A DNA stretch of 64,000 nt from Nitrosomonas sp. (GCA_024281995.1 JAMWZW010000004.1:1-64000); one strand, 5' to 3'; positions 16,962 to 29,520 are shown, counted from the stretch's first letter. The notes: generated from the sequence alone by a model not told the origin. Translations and numbers: made by a program.

Positions 16962-18263
16962 ATGACACCCAACCCGAAATATCCCGAACCCGCGACGCGC
17001 CGTGAGCGTTTCGCGTGGTGCATGTACGATTTTGCCAATTCCGGTTATACCACCGTCATTTTAACCGCCATTTTCAATGCTTATTTCGTCGGTGTCGTCG
17101 CTGCTGAGAAGGGTAATGGGCATGCCACGCTGCTTTGGACTTTGACGATTGCAGCCGCCAATATCCTGGTTTTATTGAGTGCGCCAATAGTAGGCGCCAT
17201 CGCCGATTATTCCGGTGCGAAGAAACGATTCCTGGTAGTTACCACGGTGGGCTGTGTACTCTTTACCGCATTATTAAGCATGGTTAGTGCGGGCGATATT
17301 GGCTTGGCAGTCGTGCTGGTTATCCTGGCGACTTTTATGTTTGCCAGCGGTGAGAATCTGATCGCAGCATTTTTACCGGAGATCAGTACGCCTGAATCGA
17401 TGGGACGGCTTTCCGGTTACGGCTGGGCGCTCGGTTATGTGGGCGGGCTGTTGTCGCTGGTGTTATGTTTAGGCTATGTTACTTACGCGGAAAATCAAGG
17501 ACTTGAAGCCGCTCAATATATTCCGGTCACCAATCTCATCGTTGCCGCATTATTTGGCGCTGCGGCTTTGCCGACATTGCTCTGGCTGCGTGAACGCGCC
17601 ACTGTCACTGAATCTTTTGGTGATGTTCACATAATAACTGAGGGATTTCAACGATTGAGCACGACATTGCATCGGGCTCGTATGCATACCGATTTGTTTC
17701 GCTTTTTGGTCGCATTGACTACCTATTATGCAGGTATTCACATCGTTATCGTGCTGGCGGCTGTGTATGCCCAAGAAGTGATGGGATTCAGAACGCACGA
17801 TACAATCATTTTGATTATGGTGGTGAATGTAACGGCGGCAATCGGTGCTTTTTTGTTTGGCCATTTGCAAGACAAGATCGGTTCAAGCCGCAGCATTGCC
17901 ATTACTTTGCTGATCTGGATAACAGCAATTATTTGTGCGTATTCGGCCACCGATACCTTTTTATTCTGGGTTGCAGCCAATTTGATTGGTGCTGCGCTGG
18001 GTGGCGCGCAATCAGCAGGAAGGGCGTTGGTGGGACAATTTACGCCGGCAGGACGCCAAGGGGAATTTTTCGGTCTATGGGGATTTGCAACAAAATTATC
18101 GGCAATCATCGGTCCACTGACATATGGCGGGATGATTTATTTATTTGAAGGAAATCATCGGATTGCACTGTTGAGTACGCTGATATTTTTTATCTCTGGC
18201 CTTGCGATTCTTGCAACCGTTAATGAAAAACGGGGACGGGAAATGGCTAAGATTGATTACTAA
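16962..18263 (+). CDS. MFS transporter of the UMF1/Atg22-like family
   Basis: The protein has 433 residues with about 12 hydrophobic helices. The N-terminus carries FAWCMYDFANSGYTTVILT, the hallmark of the UMF1 family, whose relatives include yeast Atg22 (a vacuolar amino-acid effluxer). The second half keeps GALGGAQSxGRAL-type helices (GAALGGAQSAGRALVGQF). It sits in the inner membrane. ACGGAGCG precedes the ATG. It lies 34 bases after fumC and may be co-transcribed. Substrate and direction are unknown. Confidence 0.88.
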   Translation: MTPNPKYPEPATRRERFAWCMYDFANSGYTTVILTAIFNAYFVGVVAAEKGNGHATLLWTLTIAAANILVLLSAPIVGAIADYSGAKKRFLVVTTVGCVLFTALLSMVSAGDIGLAVVLVILATFMFASGENLIAAFLPEISTPESMGRLSGYGWALGYVGGLLSLVLCLGYVTYAENQGLEAAQYIPVTNLIVAALFGAAALPTLLWLRERATVTESFGDVHIITEGFQRLSTTLHRARMHTDLFRFLVALTTYYAGIHIVIVLAAVYAQEVMGFRTHDTIILIMVVNVTAAIGAFLFGHLQDKIGSSRSIAITLLIWITAIICAYSATDTFLFWVAANLIGAALGGAQSAGRALVGQFTPAGRQGEFFGLWGFATKLSAIIGPLTYGGMIYLFEGNHRIALLSTLIFFISGLAILATVNEKRGREMAKIDY

Positions 18264-18422
18264 GAAACCGCCTAAATGAACGGACTCTGTTTTATCTTGC
18301 CGGATTTAATTCCTTGCCCCTGGGGTGAGGTCATTCATCAAAATAGAATTTTAAAAGAATTATTAATTGAGCTGCTTTTCTTTATAAAGGGATCATATGC
18401 TCGGCATCCAATATATTAATAA

Positions 18423-19859
<1,437 letters not shown>

Positions 19860-19933
19860 TAAATTAATCTTATTGATCTAACACGTTTATTTATAAAGAA
19901 ATACATAACTCTGAAATAAATGTGATCAAATTG

Positions 19934-19961
19934 CTTGAAATTAAAATATGTGACCCAATAT
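19934..19961 (+). promoter_or_regulatory. Sigma-32 (RpoH) type heat-shock promoter for grpE-dnaK-dnaJ
   Basis: CTTGAA (19934-19939) and CCCAATAT (19954-19961) are separated by 14 bases, close to the RpoH consensus CTTGAAA-N(11-16)-CCCCATnT. The predicted start lies about 20 bases before grpE. I see no CIRCE-like inverted repeat, so control by RpoH rather than HrcA is likely. Confidence 0.75.
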
Positions 19962-19986
19962 CTTCTAAAAATTATTAGGAGGTACG

Positions 19987-20580
19987 ATGCATAGTTCAGA
20001 AAATCCAAGCAATTCAGAGTCCAATGAAACAGAAGTATCACTTGCGAATGAGGAAACCAAAATACCGGGTATAACCAGTGACGCCACGATTCAAACTGAG
20101 CAAAAGAAGGATCCATCACCAAGCCTCGAACATTTGTTGAAAGAGGCTGAGATTAAAGCGGCTGAGCATCACGACGCCTGGATAAGGGCTAAAGCTGAAA
20201 CAGAAAATATCCGCAAACGTGCACAAGCCGATGTGTCTAATGCGCATAAATATGCAATTGAAAATTTTTCTACGGCACTATTGAGCGTAATGGATAGTTT
20301 GGAAGCAGCATTGGCAGTCGATAATGCAACTCTGGAAAGTTTCAAAAATGGTATGGAGTTGACTCAAAAGCAACTACTGAGTGCTTTTGATAAATTCGGT
20401 ATTGCGGTAATTGATCCAAAAGAAGAAAAGTTTGATCCGCATCAGCATCAAGCGATGTGTACTATTGATTCCGAACTTGCTCCCAATACCGTGGTTCAGG
20501 TGATGCAAAAAGGCTACAAACTACATGAACGTGTGATTCGCCCGGCACTGGTGTCGGTTTCAAAAGTGAAAGACTCTTGA
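19987..20580 (+). CDS. grpE: Nucleotide exchange factor GrpE
   Basis: The protein has 197 residues: an acidic, probably disordered N-terminus (1-45), a long coiled coil (about 50-115; [19 protein letters not shown]) and a C-terminal beta domain ending with [20 protein letters not shown], the family signature. It releases ADP from DnaK. TTAGGAGG precedes the ATG. It is first in the heat-shock operon, with dnaK 67 bases downstream. Confidence 0.96.
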   Translation: MHSSENPSNSESNETEVSLANEETKIPGITSDATIQTEQKKDPSPSLEHLLKEAEIKAAEHHDAWIRAKAETENIRKRAQADVSNAHKYAIENFSTALLSVMDSLEAALAVDNATLESFKNGMELTQKQLLSAFDKFGIAVIDPKEEKFDPHQHQAMCTIDSELAPNTVVQVMQKGYKLHERVIRPALVSVSKVKDS

Positions 20581-20647
20581 ATTTTTTTCAAGTATCTCCA
20601 TTTTCACATCAGTTAAAAGCAGAATTAATATTTAAAAGGATCTAAAC

Positions 20648-22585
20648 ATGGCAAAAATTATTGGTATCGACTTAGGTACCACCAACTCTTGTGTAGCCGT
20701 TATGGAAAGTGGAAAACCTAAAGTTATCGAGAATTCAGAAGGGGCACGTACCACGCCTTCGATCGTAGCTTATACAGAAGAGAGTGAAATTTTAGTAGGG
20801 GCCTCAGCAAAGCGTCAGGCCATTACCAATCCTAAAAATACTTTATTTGCAGTAAAGCGATTAATTGGCCGTCGCTTTGATGAAGATATGGTGCAAAGAG
20901 ATATCAAAATGGTACCTTACAGCATTATTAGGGCAGACAATAATGATGCATGGGTAGAAGTGCGCGGCAAGAAAATCGCGCCACCGGAAGTTTCTGCACA
21001 AGTATTGATGAAGATGAAGAAAACAGCGGAAGATTATCTGGGTGAGACAGTTACTGAGGCTGTTATTACCGTACCCGCTTATTTTAACGATTCACAGCGT
21101 CAAGCAACTAAAGATGCGGGCCGCATTGCCGGTCTGGAAGTAAAGCGCATTATCAATGAGCCGACAGCTGCCGCACTTGCTTTCGGGTTGGATAAAAAAG
21201 AAGGTGATCGGAAAATTGCGGTTTACGATTTAGGGGGCGGAACTTTTGATATTTCGATTATTGAAATTGCCGAAATTGAAGGTGAGCATCAGTTTGAAGT
21301 ATTAGCGACTAACGGTGATACTTTCCTAGGCGGTGAAGATTTTGATTCAAGGGTAATTGAATATCTGGTTGATGAATTTAAAAAAGAAAGCGGCATTGAT
21401 CTGAAAAAAGATATGCTGGCATTGCAGCGACTGAAGGATGCCGCAGAAAAAACCAAAATTGAATTGTCGTCCAGTCAACAAACCGAAGTTAATTTACCGT
21501 ATATCACTGCGGATGCGTCCGGACCTAAACACTTGGCTGTCAAAATAACACGCGCCAAGCTGGAAAGTCTCGTAGAAGAGTTGATTGAACGTACCGCTGG
21601 GCCTTGCCGCACAGCTATGAAAGATGCAGGTTTAAGTGCTTCGGATATTGATGATGTGATTCTGGTTGGCGGACAAACACGCATGCCTAAAGTGCAGGAG
21701 AAAGTAAAAGAAATATTTGGTAAAGAGCCGCGTAAAGACGTTAATCCTGACGAAGCGGTTGCTGTTGGTGCAGCAATTCAAGGCGGCGTTTTACAGGGTG
21801 ATGTAAAGGATGTTCTGTTGCTGGACGTAACGCCGTTGTCGTTAGGTATTGAAACGTTGGGTGGTGTAATGACCAAGTTAATTCAGAAAAATACCACGAT
21901 TCCTACGAAAGCGCAGCAAGTATTTTCTACCGCGGAAGACAGTCAAACCGCGGTAACCATTCATGTGTTGCAAGGTGAGCGGGAGATGGCATCAGGCAAC
22001 AAAAGTTTGGGGCAATTCAATTTAAGCGACATACCGCCTTCACCGCGTGGTATGCCACAAATTGAAGTGACATTTGATATTGATGCCAACGGTATTTTGC
22101 ATGTATCGGCTAAAGATAAAGCCACCGGCAAAGAAAACAAGATCAAAATTCAGGCGAGCTCAGGTTTGTCGGATGATGAAATCGAACGCATGGTAAAAGA
22201 TGCCGAAGCGCATGCAGAAGAAGATCATAAGGCGTTGGAATTGGTTTCGAGTCGCAATCAGTGCGATGCTATGATTCATTCAGTCAAGAAATCGCTGAAA
22301 GAACATGGAGATCAGTTAGATGATGCGGAAAAAGCAAAAATTGAAGCCGCACTGAAAGATGCTGAGGAAGTACTCAAAACTGACAAGAAAGAAGATATTG
22401 ACGCAAAAACTCAAGCGCTGACAGAAGCTGCGCATAAATTGGCTGAGAAAATGTATCAACAAAAAGATCAAACAGATCAATCATCAGCGCAACCAGGTGC
22501 AGGGGCATCAGCCGGTCAAGGCGAAAAACCGGTAGAAGGTGAAGTTGTGGATGCGGAGTTTGAGGAAGTCAAAAATAAGAAATAG
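20648..22585 (+). CDS. dnaK: Chaperone DnaK (Hsp70)
   Basis: The protein has 645 residues. [14 protein letters not shown] (phosphate loop 1), [13 protein letters not shown] and [13 protein letters not shown] mark the ATPase domain; the substrate domain and helical lid follow; the C-terminus ends with [12 protein letters not shown], the EEVK-like tail. It folds and protects proteins together with GrpE and DnaJ, whose genes flank it. AAAAGGATC lies before the start. Confidence 0.98.
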   Translation: MAKIIGIDLGTTNSCVAVMESGKPKVIENSEGARTTPSIVAYTEESEILVGASAKRQAITNPKNTLFAVKRLIGRRFDEDMVQRDIKMVPYSIIRADNNDAWVEVRGKKIAPPEVSAQVLMKMKKTAEDYLGETVTEAVITVPAYFNDSQRQATKDAGRIAGLEVKRIINEPTAAALAFGLDKKEGDRKIAVYDLGGGTFDISIIEIAEIEGEHQFEVLATNGDTFLGGEDFDSRVIEYLVDEFKKESGIDLKKDMLALQRLKDAAEKTKIELSSSQQTEVNLPYITADASGPKHLAVKITRAKLESLVEELIERTAGPCRTAMKDAGLSASDIDDVILVGGQTRMPKVQEKVKEIFGKEPRKDVNPDEAVAVGAAIQGGVLQGDVKDVLLLDVTPLSLGIETLGGVMTKLIQKNTTIPTKAQQVFSTAEDSQTAVTIHVLQGEREMASGNKSLGQFNLSDIPPSPRGMPQIEVTFDIDANGILHVSAKDKATGKENKIKIQASSGLSDDEIERMVKDAEAHAEEDHKALELVSSRNQCDAMIHSVKKSLKEHGDQLDDAEKAKIEAALKDAEEVLKTDKKEDIDAKTQALTEAAHKLAEKMYQQKDQTDQSSAQPGAGASAGQGEKPVEGEVVDAEFEEVKNKK

Positions 22586-22608
22586 CCTTAGTTGTTTTGC
22601 ACGTTAAG

Positions 22609-22656
22609 CGCAGAGGCGTAAGAGAGGATTTAAGTATCTTTTCTACGTACTCTGCG
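22609..22656. repeat. Imperfect palindromic repeat between dnaK and dnaJ
   Basis: CGCAGAG (22609-22615) and CTCTGCG (22650-22656) form inverted arms with partly complementary flanks (GGCGTA and TACGTA). Sequences of this cgcagag...ctctgcg type recur as dispersed palindromes in many bacterial genomes. It could also attenuate transcription between dnaK and dnaJ. Copies elsewhere were not found in this window. Confidence 0.5.
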
Positions 22657-22730
22657 TTTTGGTGTTTTATTTAACTTAAACATTATATTTGATGTCGTTA
22701 TGAATTTTATTGCGGTGATAGGAAATTGAT

Positions 22731-23843
22731 ATGAATAAACGCGACTATTATGAAGTCCTTGGTGTTGGCCATGATGCCGATGAAAATACTATTAAAAGAG
22801 CCTATCGCAAGTTAGCAATGAAATACCACCCGGATCGTAACGCCGGTGATATTAAATCAGAAGAAATGTTTAAAGAAGCGAAGGAAGCTTATGAGGTATT
22901 AACCGACACAAATAAACGCGCTGCTTATGATCAATTTGGTCACGCCGGCATTAATGGCAACACTGCTGGCGGTGCTGCCGGTGCGCAAGGATTTAGTGAT
23001 GCGTTTAGTGATATTTTTGGAGATATTTTTGGTACACGTGGTGGACGTTCGAATATGCATCGCGGCTCCGATTTACGATATAACCTGGAGATATCTTTGG
23101 AACAGGCAGCGCATGGTGCCGAAACAAAAATTCGCATTCCTACCATGGAAAAATGTGAAACGTGTCATGGTGATGGCGCTAAACCCGGTACCTCACCTAA
23201 AACTTGCCCAACCTGTAATGGTCATGGCCAAGTAAGAATGCAACAAGGTTTTTTTTCCATCCAGCAAACCTGCCCTAAGTGCCAAGGCAATGGCAAAATC
23301 ATTTCTCATCCTTGTATCACTTGCCATGGCGTAGGGCGCGTTAAACAACATAAAACGCTGAACGTGAAAATTCCGGTTGGTGTGGACGAGGGGGACCGTA
23401 TTCGTATTTCAGGCGAAGGTGAAGCCGGTCTAAATGGGGGACCACCGGGTGATTTGTATGTTGTGGTGCATTTATCTGCACACTCTGTTTTTCGCCGTGA
23501 AGGTGATCACTTGCATTGTGAAATACCCATCAGTTTCAGCGTGGCTGCATTAGGCGGAGAAATTGAAGTACCCACTTTGGAAGGGCATGCTAAAATCAAA
23601 GTGCCAGCGGAAACACAGACAGGTAAGATTTTCCGTTTGCGAAATAAAGGAATTAAAGGCGTACGCAGTCATGATAAAGGTGATTTACTTTGCCATGTTG
23701 TTGTGGAGACTCCGGTAAAATTAACTGTGCGCCAGAAAGAGCTATTAGAAGAATTAGAAGCAATTAGTCTTAAAGATGGCTCTCGCCATAGTCCAAGAGC
23801 AAAATCGTGGATGGAGAAGGCGCGCGAGTTTTTTTCTGAATAA
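22731..23843 (+). CDS. dnaJ: Chaperone DnaJ (Hsp40)
   Basis: The protein has 370 residues: a J domain (1-70) with the HPD motif in KYHPDRNAG, a Gly-rich linker with a [13 protein letters not shown] repeat (about 75-115), four CxxCxGxG zinc motifs (about 140-205; for example [32 protein letters not shown]) and two C-terminal beta domains. It delivers substrates to DnaK and stimulates its ATPase. GATAGGAAA precedes the ATG. It is the last gene of the heat-shock operon. Confidence 0.97.
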   Translation: MNKRDYYEVLGVGHDADENTIKRAYRKLAMKYHPDRNAGDIKSEEMFKEAKEAYEVLTDTNKRAAYDQFGHAGINGNTAGGAAGAQGFSDAFSDIFGDIFGTRGGRSNMHRGSDLRYNLEISLEQAAHGAETKIRIPTMEKCETCHGDGAKPGTSPKTCPTCNGHGQVRMQQGFFSIQQTCPKCQGNGKIISHPCITCHGVGRVKQHKTLNVKIPVGVDEGDRIRISGEGEAGLNGGPPGDLYVVVHLSAHSVFRREGDHLHCEIPISFSVAALGGEIEVPTLEGHAKIKVPAETQTGKIFRLRNKGIKGVRSHDKGDLLCHVVVETPVKLTVRQKELLEELEAISLKDGSRHSPRAKSWMEKAREFFSE

Positions 23844-23933
23844 AAACCGAGTAGCTATTGTTTCAATAATTAGCGTACCTTTTGCTAAGGTCGAATCAGT
23901 CGGTGGACGAAAAGTAGTGCACTTTAAAAATTG

Positions 23934-23958
23934 AGTAATTGCAGCAGCAACAATTACT
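23934..23958. other. Hairpin in the spacer after dnaJ
   Basis: AGTAATTG and CAATTACT form an 8-base perfect stem with a 9-base loop, about 90 bases after dnaJ. There is no T-run. I see no gene in the rest of the 282-base spacer 23844-24125. Confidence 0.4.
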
Positions 23959-24125
23959 TACATCATAATTGAAGCTGCTTAGATCAATAACACCAGCATC
24001 CGAGCGTATCTTGATGGACTGGCGCGTAAGAAATGATCCCCATCAGATTGGCGGTTAAGTTATTAAAATTCATTGCGTTGCTGCATATAATTTATGGTGC
24101 GACTCAGCAACTCATAAAGTTAGCG

Positions 24126-25259
24126 CTAATTTTTTCGCATAATCATTCCAAACAAGCATAAACCAGCCAATAACATAAAGTAGGTATGGGGTTCGGGAAT
24201 AGAGGGGATGGGATTATCGGAGGAAAGCAAAAAAGCATGTTGATCTCCAGTCGTGGTGTTTTCTGCGACGCCAACAATCCAGCCGTTATTGTTGATATCC
24301 AGTGCGTCTGTTAACACCCACCCAGCTTCTTTGCTGCTCGCGTCGAGGAAATCATTGAGATCAAAAACTTGATAACCATTCCAAAGGGTTGCATGTTGGA
24401 ATGTGCCGCCTGCGGCAATGGAAGAGCCAACTACCTGTCCCAATTCGTTCACTGCATTAGCGAATGTTTGGCCACCGATACCGGGAATTAGTCGTAATGC
24501 GGCCATCGTGTCACCATCATAAATAAATGCTCTAGTGTTGAACGTTGAAGTAGCGCTGTATCCAACCACGGCGCCTTGATTGTTGATATCTAACGGAATA
24601 TCAAACGATCCTCCCAGTGTGCCAATTTCAGTCAAAACTCCATTGGTCAATATTCCGGCTGCAAAATTTCCCGTATTGCCTTCAAAAGTTCCAGCAATCT
24701 GGCCGGAATCGTTAATTGAGTAGTTTCCGCCACTATTACCTTGCAAAGTCGGTATGAGATTATTATTCCAGTAAGTAATGAGCCTGGAAGCATCATCTCC
24801 GGTAATTCCCACGATTTCTCCTGAGTTATTGATACTCTGCGGGTTTCCATAAAAGGCATCCATAGGCGGTAAGGATTTTGTTTCACCGTTGTGCCAGAGT
24901 GTTGCAGTGGTCTTCCCAAAAAGATCCGAGGTAAATCCGACCACTTGCCCGGATTCATTGAGGCTATTCGCGACTGAGCCAAGATTGAAATCCGGCGTTG
25001 TTAAGAATTTTCCTGATCCTGTTATGCCGTCCCACAAGGTGGCCGTAAAAGTTGAACTGGTTGATCCAGGTACACCAGGAATCGGAACCTGAACCGATTG
25101 ATAACCGGCAATCTGTCCTTGATTATTTATGGCATTTGCAGTAGCAAACGAAGAGTAGGGCGAAAGATTAGTAAATGTGTAATTTGGAGCGGCATGGAGG
25201 ATTACTGTACTGCCTAGCATGATTATTGAAAATAACACTATTGTTAGTCGTTTCTTCAT
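24126..25259 (-). CDS. HAF-repeat PEP-CTERM sorted exoprotein
   Basis: The protein has 377 residues: a signal peptide (1-24, ending LHA), then at least seven HAF-type repeats of about 40-50 residues, each with an INNxGxIVG-like core (INNQGQIAGY, LNESGQVVGF, INNSGEIVGI, INDSGQIAGT, INNQGAVVGY, VNELGQVVGS, INNNGWIVGV). The C-terminus has a sorting signal: PEP in SIPEPHTY, a hydrophobic helix (FMLLAGLCLFGMIM) and basic RKN. PEP-CTERM proteins are exported and processed by exosortase, often in bacteria with exopolysaccharide. It is transcribed alone. Confidence 0.88.
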   Translation of the reverse strand: MKKRLTIVLFSIIMLGSTVILHAAPNYTFTNLSPYSSFATANAINNQGQIAGYQSVQVPIPGVPGSTSSTFTATLWDGITGSGKFLTTPDFNLGSVANSLNESGQVVGFTSDLFGKTTATLWHNGETKSLPPMDAFYGNPQSINNSGEIVGITGDDASRLITYWNNNLIPTLQGNSGGNYSINDSGQIAGTFEGNTGNFAAGILTNGVLTEIGTLGGSFDIPLDINNQGAVVGYSATSTFNTRAFIYDGDTMAALRLIPGIGGQTFANAVNELGQVVGSSIAAGGTFQHATLWNGYQVFDLNDFLDASSKEAGWVLTDALDINNNGWIVGVAENTTTGDQHAFLLSSDNPIPSIPEPHTYFMLLAGLCLFGMIMRKN

Positions 25260-25599
25260 TAAATTTGCTCCTTCATTTTATCTGACATAAAAGGCAATCA
25301 TACAATACAATTTAATGTATCTGAAAAATAATAAGATAGAATAAATATCCGCTGGATATACCCCATAGTGTCATTTAAACAAGCTGAGAAGGTGTTGATT
25401 GTTGATAAATTGGTTTGTGAGATAAAAAACCAATTTTTATACTAAATTGACAATTCATCGGACTCTTACTAGTCTCTATAAGTCTTACTAACTCCTATAA
25501 AATTTAAGGCGATTTATGCCGATTCTTTTGAAGTAATGCAAACCATTTTTGAAATTAAAATGATTCGGACATTATAAATAACTTATAGAAAGGCATTAA
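25260..25599. other. Divergent intergenic region, no gene seen
   Basis: The 340 AT-rich bases separate the divergently transcribed PEP-CTERM protein and the hybrid kinase and must hold both promoters. I could not pick a single convincing promoter or binding site. Confidence 0.5.
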
Positions 25600-27405
25600 A
25601 TGGTCATATGGTCGGATCCTGAAGCGATCAATCTGGAAAATGTGCGATCTAGCACTAACCAAGATGTCGCACGGCGAATGAGATTAGGGGGGCTGTTTTA
25701 TGTTTTATGCAGTGTGGCGATTATTTTGATATCTCCAGTATTACGTTCACAACCTTTTATCATCAGCTTTATCATTTTATTCTCGATTCTAGCCATATTT
25801 CGATTCATCATTTTTAAACGAGCATTTAGTTTAAGCAAAAATGAGAAACTCATTGAATATGCTATTGGATTTATTTATATCTCCACTGCCGTTATTTGGG
25901 CTTTTTTTCTCTTCTGGATTTTTTTAACCATCGGCAATATCGATAGTGTCACGTTTTTAGCGGTTATTGCGACGGCTGGCTTTACAGCGGGAGGTATTGC
26001 AGCAACCTCCCCGCGAATTCGCCTCATGCTTACTTTTGCCATTTTGATTTACTTACCCAGTTTATTTAGCTTAGGAAATTTTGTGCCGACTGATGTCAGT
26101 TGGGTACTTATAATTATTGGACTTTCTTATCTTGTTTTTTTAGTGCATAACGGCAAGCTACAACATGATGATTACTGGTCTGCGAGGCAACAAGCATTAT
26201 TGCTAAAAAAGCAGGCCGCAGATTTAGAGCAAGCGAGGTTACAAGCTGAAGCCGCAAGTAAAGCAAAATCAGCTTTTTTGGCAGCTATGAGTCATGAAAT
26301 CCGCACACCTATGAATGGCGTACTTGGTATGACAGAGATTTTATCGACAACAGATTTAAACGAAGAACAAGCACATTATTTAAATGTCATCCACAATTCC
26401 GGCAAAACTCTATTGCGAATTATTGATGATATTCTTGATTTTGCCAAAATGGAGGCTCGTAAACTTACGATTGTAAACCGGTCTTTTAGTTTACGAGAAT
26501 TGATTTATGAAGTTGATTTATTATTTCAAATTAAAGCCAAAGAGAAATCATTAAAATTCATAGTTACTATCGAATGCAATTTATCGTATGATCTTATTGG
26601 CGATCCTGATCGAATCAAGCAAATCTTATTTAATTTACTGGGTAATGCCTTTAAGTTTACCCAGCAGGGCGAAGTTCAGCTTCTAGCGCGATGTGTTCTA
26701 ATTCCACAGCAGCAAATCATTGAGCTACAACTTACGGTATCTGATACAGGTATTGGTATTTCTGCAGAAAACCAGAAGCGCTTGTTTCAAGAATTTACAC
26801 AAGTGGGTGAAGCCACGCAGCATATTCATGGCACTGGGCTGGGCTTGGTAATTACACGGAATTTATTATCGCTAATGCACGGTACGATTATGATGTCCAG
26901 TGAAGTTGGTAAAGGAACTGAATTTAATGTGCATATACCACTTAATTACAAAGTGGTGGAGGGTGAAATTTTAAAACACACCGACCCTGTTTCAGAGCCA
27001 TTATCCGCCAATAATAAATTCCAGATACCCCAAATATTACTTGTCGAAGATAACGAAGTGAATCAATTAATCAGTAAGACTATGTTGAAACGTTTAAATT
27101 GCGATGTCACTCTAGCACATGACGGGACTGAAGCCATTCATGCCTTTTTGTCGCAACATTTTGATTTAATATTGATGGATTGCAATATGCCTGTTATGGA
27201 TGGCTTTGAGGCCACAAAACGAATTCGTGCATTTGAGCAGCAACACAATAAATCGCCCGTGCCAATTGTGGCATTGACCGCCCATGCATTTGACGAGATC
27301 AAACAGCAATGCCTTGATGTAGGCATGAATGGTCATCTTAGTAAGCCTTTTGATCAAGCGCAATTAAGCCATATATTGCAACAATACTTGGCTGTCTCCA
27401 GTTAG
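25600..27405 (+). CDS. Hybrid sensor histidine kinase with receiver domain
   Basis: The protein has 601 residues. Five or six membrane helices (about 30-185) form an integral sensor without a large periplasmic loop. A short coiled segment leads to HisKA with His232 in [10 protein letters not shown], an HATPase domain with DTGIGIS and HGTGLGLVI, and a C-terminal receiver (about 475-598) with the phosphoacceptor Asp527 in [11 protein letters not shown]. It would autophosphorylate on His and pass phosphate to its own receiver. No Hpt or separate response regulator is next to it, so its output must lie elsewhere. The signal is unknown. Confidence 0.92.
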   Translation: MVIWSDPEAINLENVRSSTNQDVARRMRLGGLFYVLCSVAIILISPVLRSQPFIISFIILFSILAIFRFIIFKRAFSLSKNEKLIEYAIGFIYISTAVIWAFFLFWIFLTIGNIDSVTFLAVIATAGFTAGGIAATSPRIRLMLTFAILIYLPSLFSLGNFVPTDVSWVLIIIGLSYLVFLVHNGKLQHDDYWSARQQALLLKKQAADLEQARLQAEAASKAKSAFLAAMSHEIRTPMNGVLGMTEILSTTDLNEEQAHYLNVIHNSGKTLLRIIDDILDFAKMEARKLTIVNRSFSLRELIYEVDLLFQIKAKEKSLKFIVTIECNLSYDLIGDPDRIKQILFNLLGNAFKFTQQGEVQLLARCVLIPQQQIIELQLTVSDTGIGISAENQKRLFQEFTQVGEATQHIHGTGLGLVITRNLLSLMHGTIMMSSEVGKGTEFNVHIPLNYKVVEGEILKHTDPVSEPLSANNKFQIPQILLVEDNEVNQLISKTMLKRLNCDVTLAHDGTEAIHAFLSQHFDLILMDCNMPVMDGFEATKRIRAFEQQHNKSPVPIVALTAHAFDEIKQQCLDVGMNGHLSKPFDQAQLSHILQQYLAVSS

Positions 27406-27423
27406 CTCAGTTTCCTTGATGAT

Positions 27424-27457
27424 TGCATTCCGAATGCAGTATTCGAGGCTCGAAATA
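27424..27457. other. Two adjacent palindromes between the kinase and cupredoxin genes
   Basis: TGCATTC-C-GAATGCA (27424-27438) is immediately followed by a second interrupted inverted repeat (GTATTCGA...TCGAAATAC, to 27457). There is no T-run, so this is more likely a binding site or a structured transcript end than an intrinsic terminator. Confidence 0.35.
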
Positions 27458-27584
27458 CAAAAAATAGCGTAGTTTAGCTGTGGTATTTATGCATTTGAAA
27501 GCGATGGCCATACGGATAATGGCTGCGATTGCCGCAATGGCAGTCGTCAAGATTTGTTCATTTAATCGCTTTTAGGAAAATTTT

Positions 27585-29417
27585 ATGCCTATACCATCGC
27601 CAATCATCAGATTTTCATTAGTATTAGCGTCATATGCAGCTATTGCCATATTCTTATTATCAGTAAACAGCGTTTTTGCAGGAGACAATGAAGTAAATTT
27701 TCAATTGACAGACCATCCAGGACGCTGGTTTGATACCGGCTCAACCGTGGCTGGTAGCCGTTCTATTGCGATTGCCACACCAGGCGTGCGCGTCAAATTT
27801 TCGGGTAACTCCAATACCGTTCATACCCGGACCAGTCTGATTTATCCAACCCGTGCCGCGAATATGCCATTTAATACCGAACCTCGAAAAGGTGGCGATG
27901 ATGTAACGTTAACAACACCGGGTTTATATGTATTTACCTGCAGTATTCATCCCTATATGTTCGGCGCTGTAATTGTCGATGATCCCAAGACAACCGGCCT
28001 GGATCTCGCAGATTCGCTGAGTTTGATTAATGGCATTACGGTTCCGAGCAGTAGTGATTTGGCGACTCGTTTATTGCGGACATTTTTTATAGCAACTAAT
28101 CCTGCCAACTGGCAAAACTATGCGCGCAACACGCCTTGGACGGTTACTTATCCTAATGTTGATGTACGTGTTGATAGCGGTGTGGTTAATTTACCGGCCG
28201 TGTTGAATGCTCGATATGGCAACGAAGTCAGGCTGGAAGAACTTAGCAATCCTGAAATTCCGGCTGTCGGTGAAATTTTGGTGACAACACAATTTGAAAC
28301 AACCGCCGGAAAATCAAAACCTGGCACTGTGTCGACGGTGAATGGCGCTTCCTGGAAGGTGGCGCGAAAAGTGGCTTTGCCTTCAATTAACATGAATAAT
28401 CCGCATAACCTGTGGACCGATAAAAACCAAAAGGTCATCTACGTAACGCAATGGTTTGATAGTAAACTGACAGTTTATGATCGCCTGACAGGAAAATTGA
28501 TCCGCAATGTGTCCGTTGGTGAATCGCCTGCGCATGTGATGACTTTAACCGATAGCGACCGGATCCACGTGACCAATAACGGCGATAGCCGGAATGATTC
28601 CGTCATGGAACTGGCGCCCCTGGCAACTTCGGTGCTACGTCGCGTCGATATTGGCCGAGGTAATCCTCATGCGCATTGGATGAGTCACGATGGCAAACAT
28701 ATGGTAACCGCGAATGCAATTTCTGGTGATACCACGCAATATAATTTTCGAGCGAATGCGATTGATGCCATCGTACCGGCCAATAGTCCATTTAGTCACC
28801 CTTTGGCAACAGGCATGATGCCGGATGCAAGTAAGTATTATCTATCGAATTTGCTGGACAGCGTAATAACCGTAGTCGATATGAATACTCATCAGGTTAT
28901 CAAAGAGATCAACATGATTGCCAACTATGACCCGATATCCGGCGCTATTTCTGGTCCGGTCGGTGCATTGCCGATTCAAACACCTGTTTCACCCGACGGC
29001 ACGAATATGGTGACGGCAAATACCTTGACAGGGACGATTACGGTGATTAATACGGCAACCGATGAAATCGTTGCAATGCTGCCATGCGATCCAGGTTGCC
29101 ACGGTGTTCAGTATGGCGCCAAACAGGGTGGTGGTTACTATGCGTATGTCTCCAGCAAATTCTCGAACAGAATGTTGGTTGTTGACCCTGATCCTAATCA
29201 AGATGGCAATCCGGTCGACGCCACCATTGTGGGCAGTGTCGGACTTTTCTCTGCGGATACTACGCTTAAGGATGCCAGGGTAACGGGTAATCCGGGAATG
29301 GGCGGACAAGGTATCCTTGCTGTTCCTGTCGTATACAACGGTTGGGTGCAGAATTTACCGGTTCAGTGGACAAGGCAATTAACACAAGAGCAGCGCAACC
29401 CGGCTCATTCTCGGTAA
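27585..29417 (+). CDS. Secreted cupredoxin / beta-propeller fusion protein
   Basis: The protein has 610 residues. A signal peptide (1-32, ending VFA) is followed by a plastocyanin-like domain (about 33-132) with type 1 copper ligands His80 (NTVHTR), Cys119, His122 and Met125 (CSIHPYM; amicyanin-like C-x2-H-x2-M spacing). From about 240 a YVTN-type beta-propeller begins (for example KVIYVTQWFDSKLTVYD and VTANTLTGTITVINTAT), with His-rich loops such as NPHAHW and CDPGCHG. This suggests a periplasmic electron-transfer or copper protein. The order is the reverse of nitrous oxide reductase (propeller then cupredoxin). The function is unproven. Confidence 0.85.
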   Translation: MPIPSPIIRFSLVLASYAAIAIFLLSVNSVFAGDNEVNFQLTDHPGRWFDTGSTVAGSRSIAIATPGVRVKFSGNSNTVHTRTSLIYPTRAANMPFNTEPRKGGDDVTLTTPGLYVFTCSIHPYMFGAVIVDDPKTTGLDLADSLSLINGITVPSSSDLATRLLRTFFIATNPANWQNYARNTPWTVTYPNVDVRVDSGVVNLPAVLNARYGNEVRLEELSNPEIPAVGEILVTTQFETTAGKSKPGTVSTVNGASWKVARKVALPSINMNNPHNLWTDKNQKVIYVTQWFDSKLTVYDRLTGKLIRNVSVGESPAHVMTLTDSDRIHVTNNGDSRNDSVMELAPLATSVLRRVDIGRGNPHAHWMSHDGKHMVTANAISGDTTQYNFRANAIDAIVPANSPFSHPLATGMMPDASKYYLSNLLDSVITVVDMNTHQVIKEINMIANYDPISGAISGPVGALPIQTPVSPDGTNMVTANTLTGTITVINTATDEIVAMLPCDPGCHGVQYGAKQGGGYYAYVSSKFSNRMLVVDPDPNQDGNPVDATIVGSVGLFSADTTLKDARVTGNPGMGGQGILAVPVVYNGWVQNLPVQWTRQLTQEQRNPAHSR

Positions 29418-29488
29418 GTATTAATAAGCCTAAACTCGATAGCATTGAATAAGTAATGATGTCGGTAAAAACCAATTAAATGTTTATT

Positions 29489-29520
29489 TAGCCCCCCGCT
29501 ATAAATGGCGGGGCTATTTT
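29489..29520. terminator. Terminator between convergent genes
   Basis: TAGCCCC pairs with GGGGCTA; GC/GC extends the stem after a two-base bulge. TTTT follows on the plus strand. It lies 72 bases after the cupredoxin-propeller gene and 56 before the end of the convergent gene on the minus strand, and could serve both. Confidence 0.75.

Noticed and set aside
23844..24125. Possible transposase remnant after dnaJ
   Set aside because: No frame could be read as a recognisable transposase fragment.
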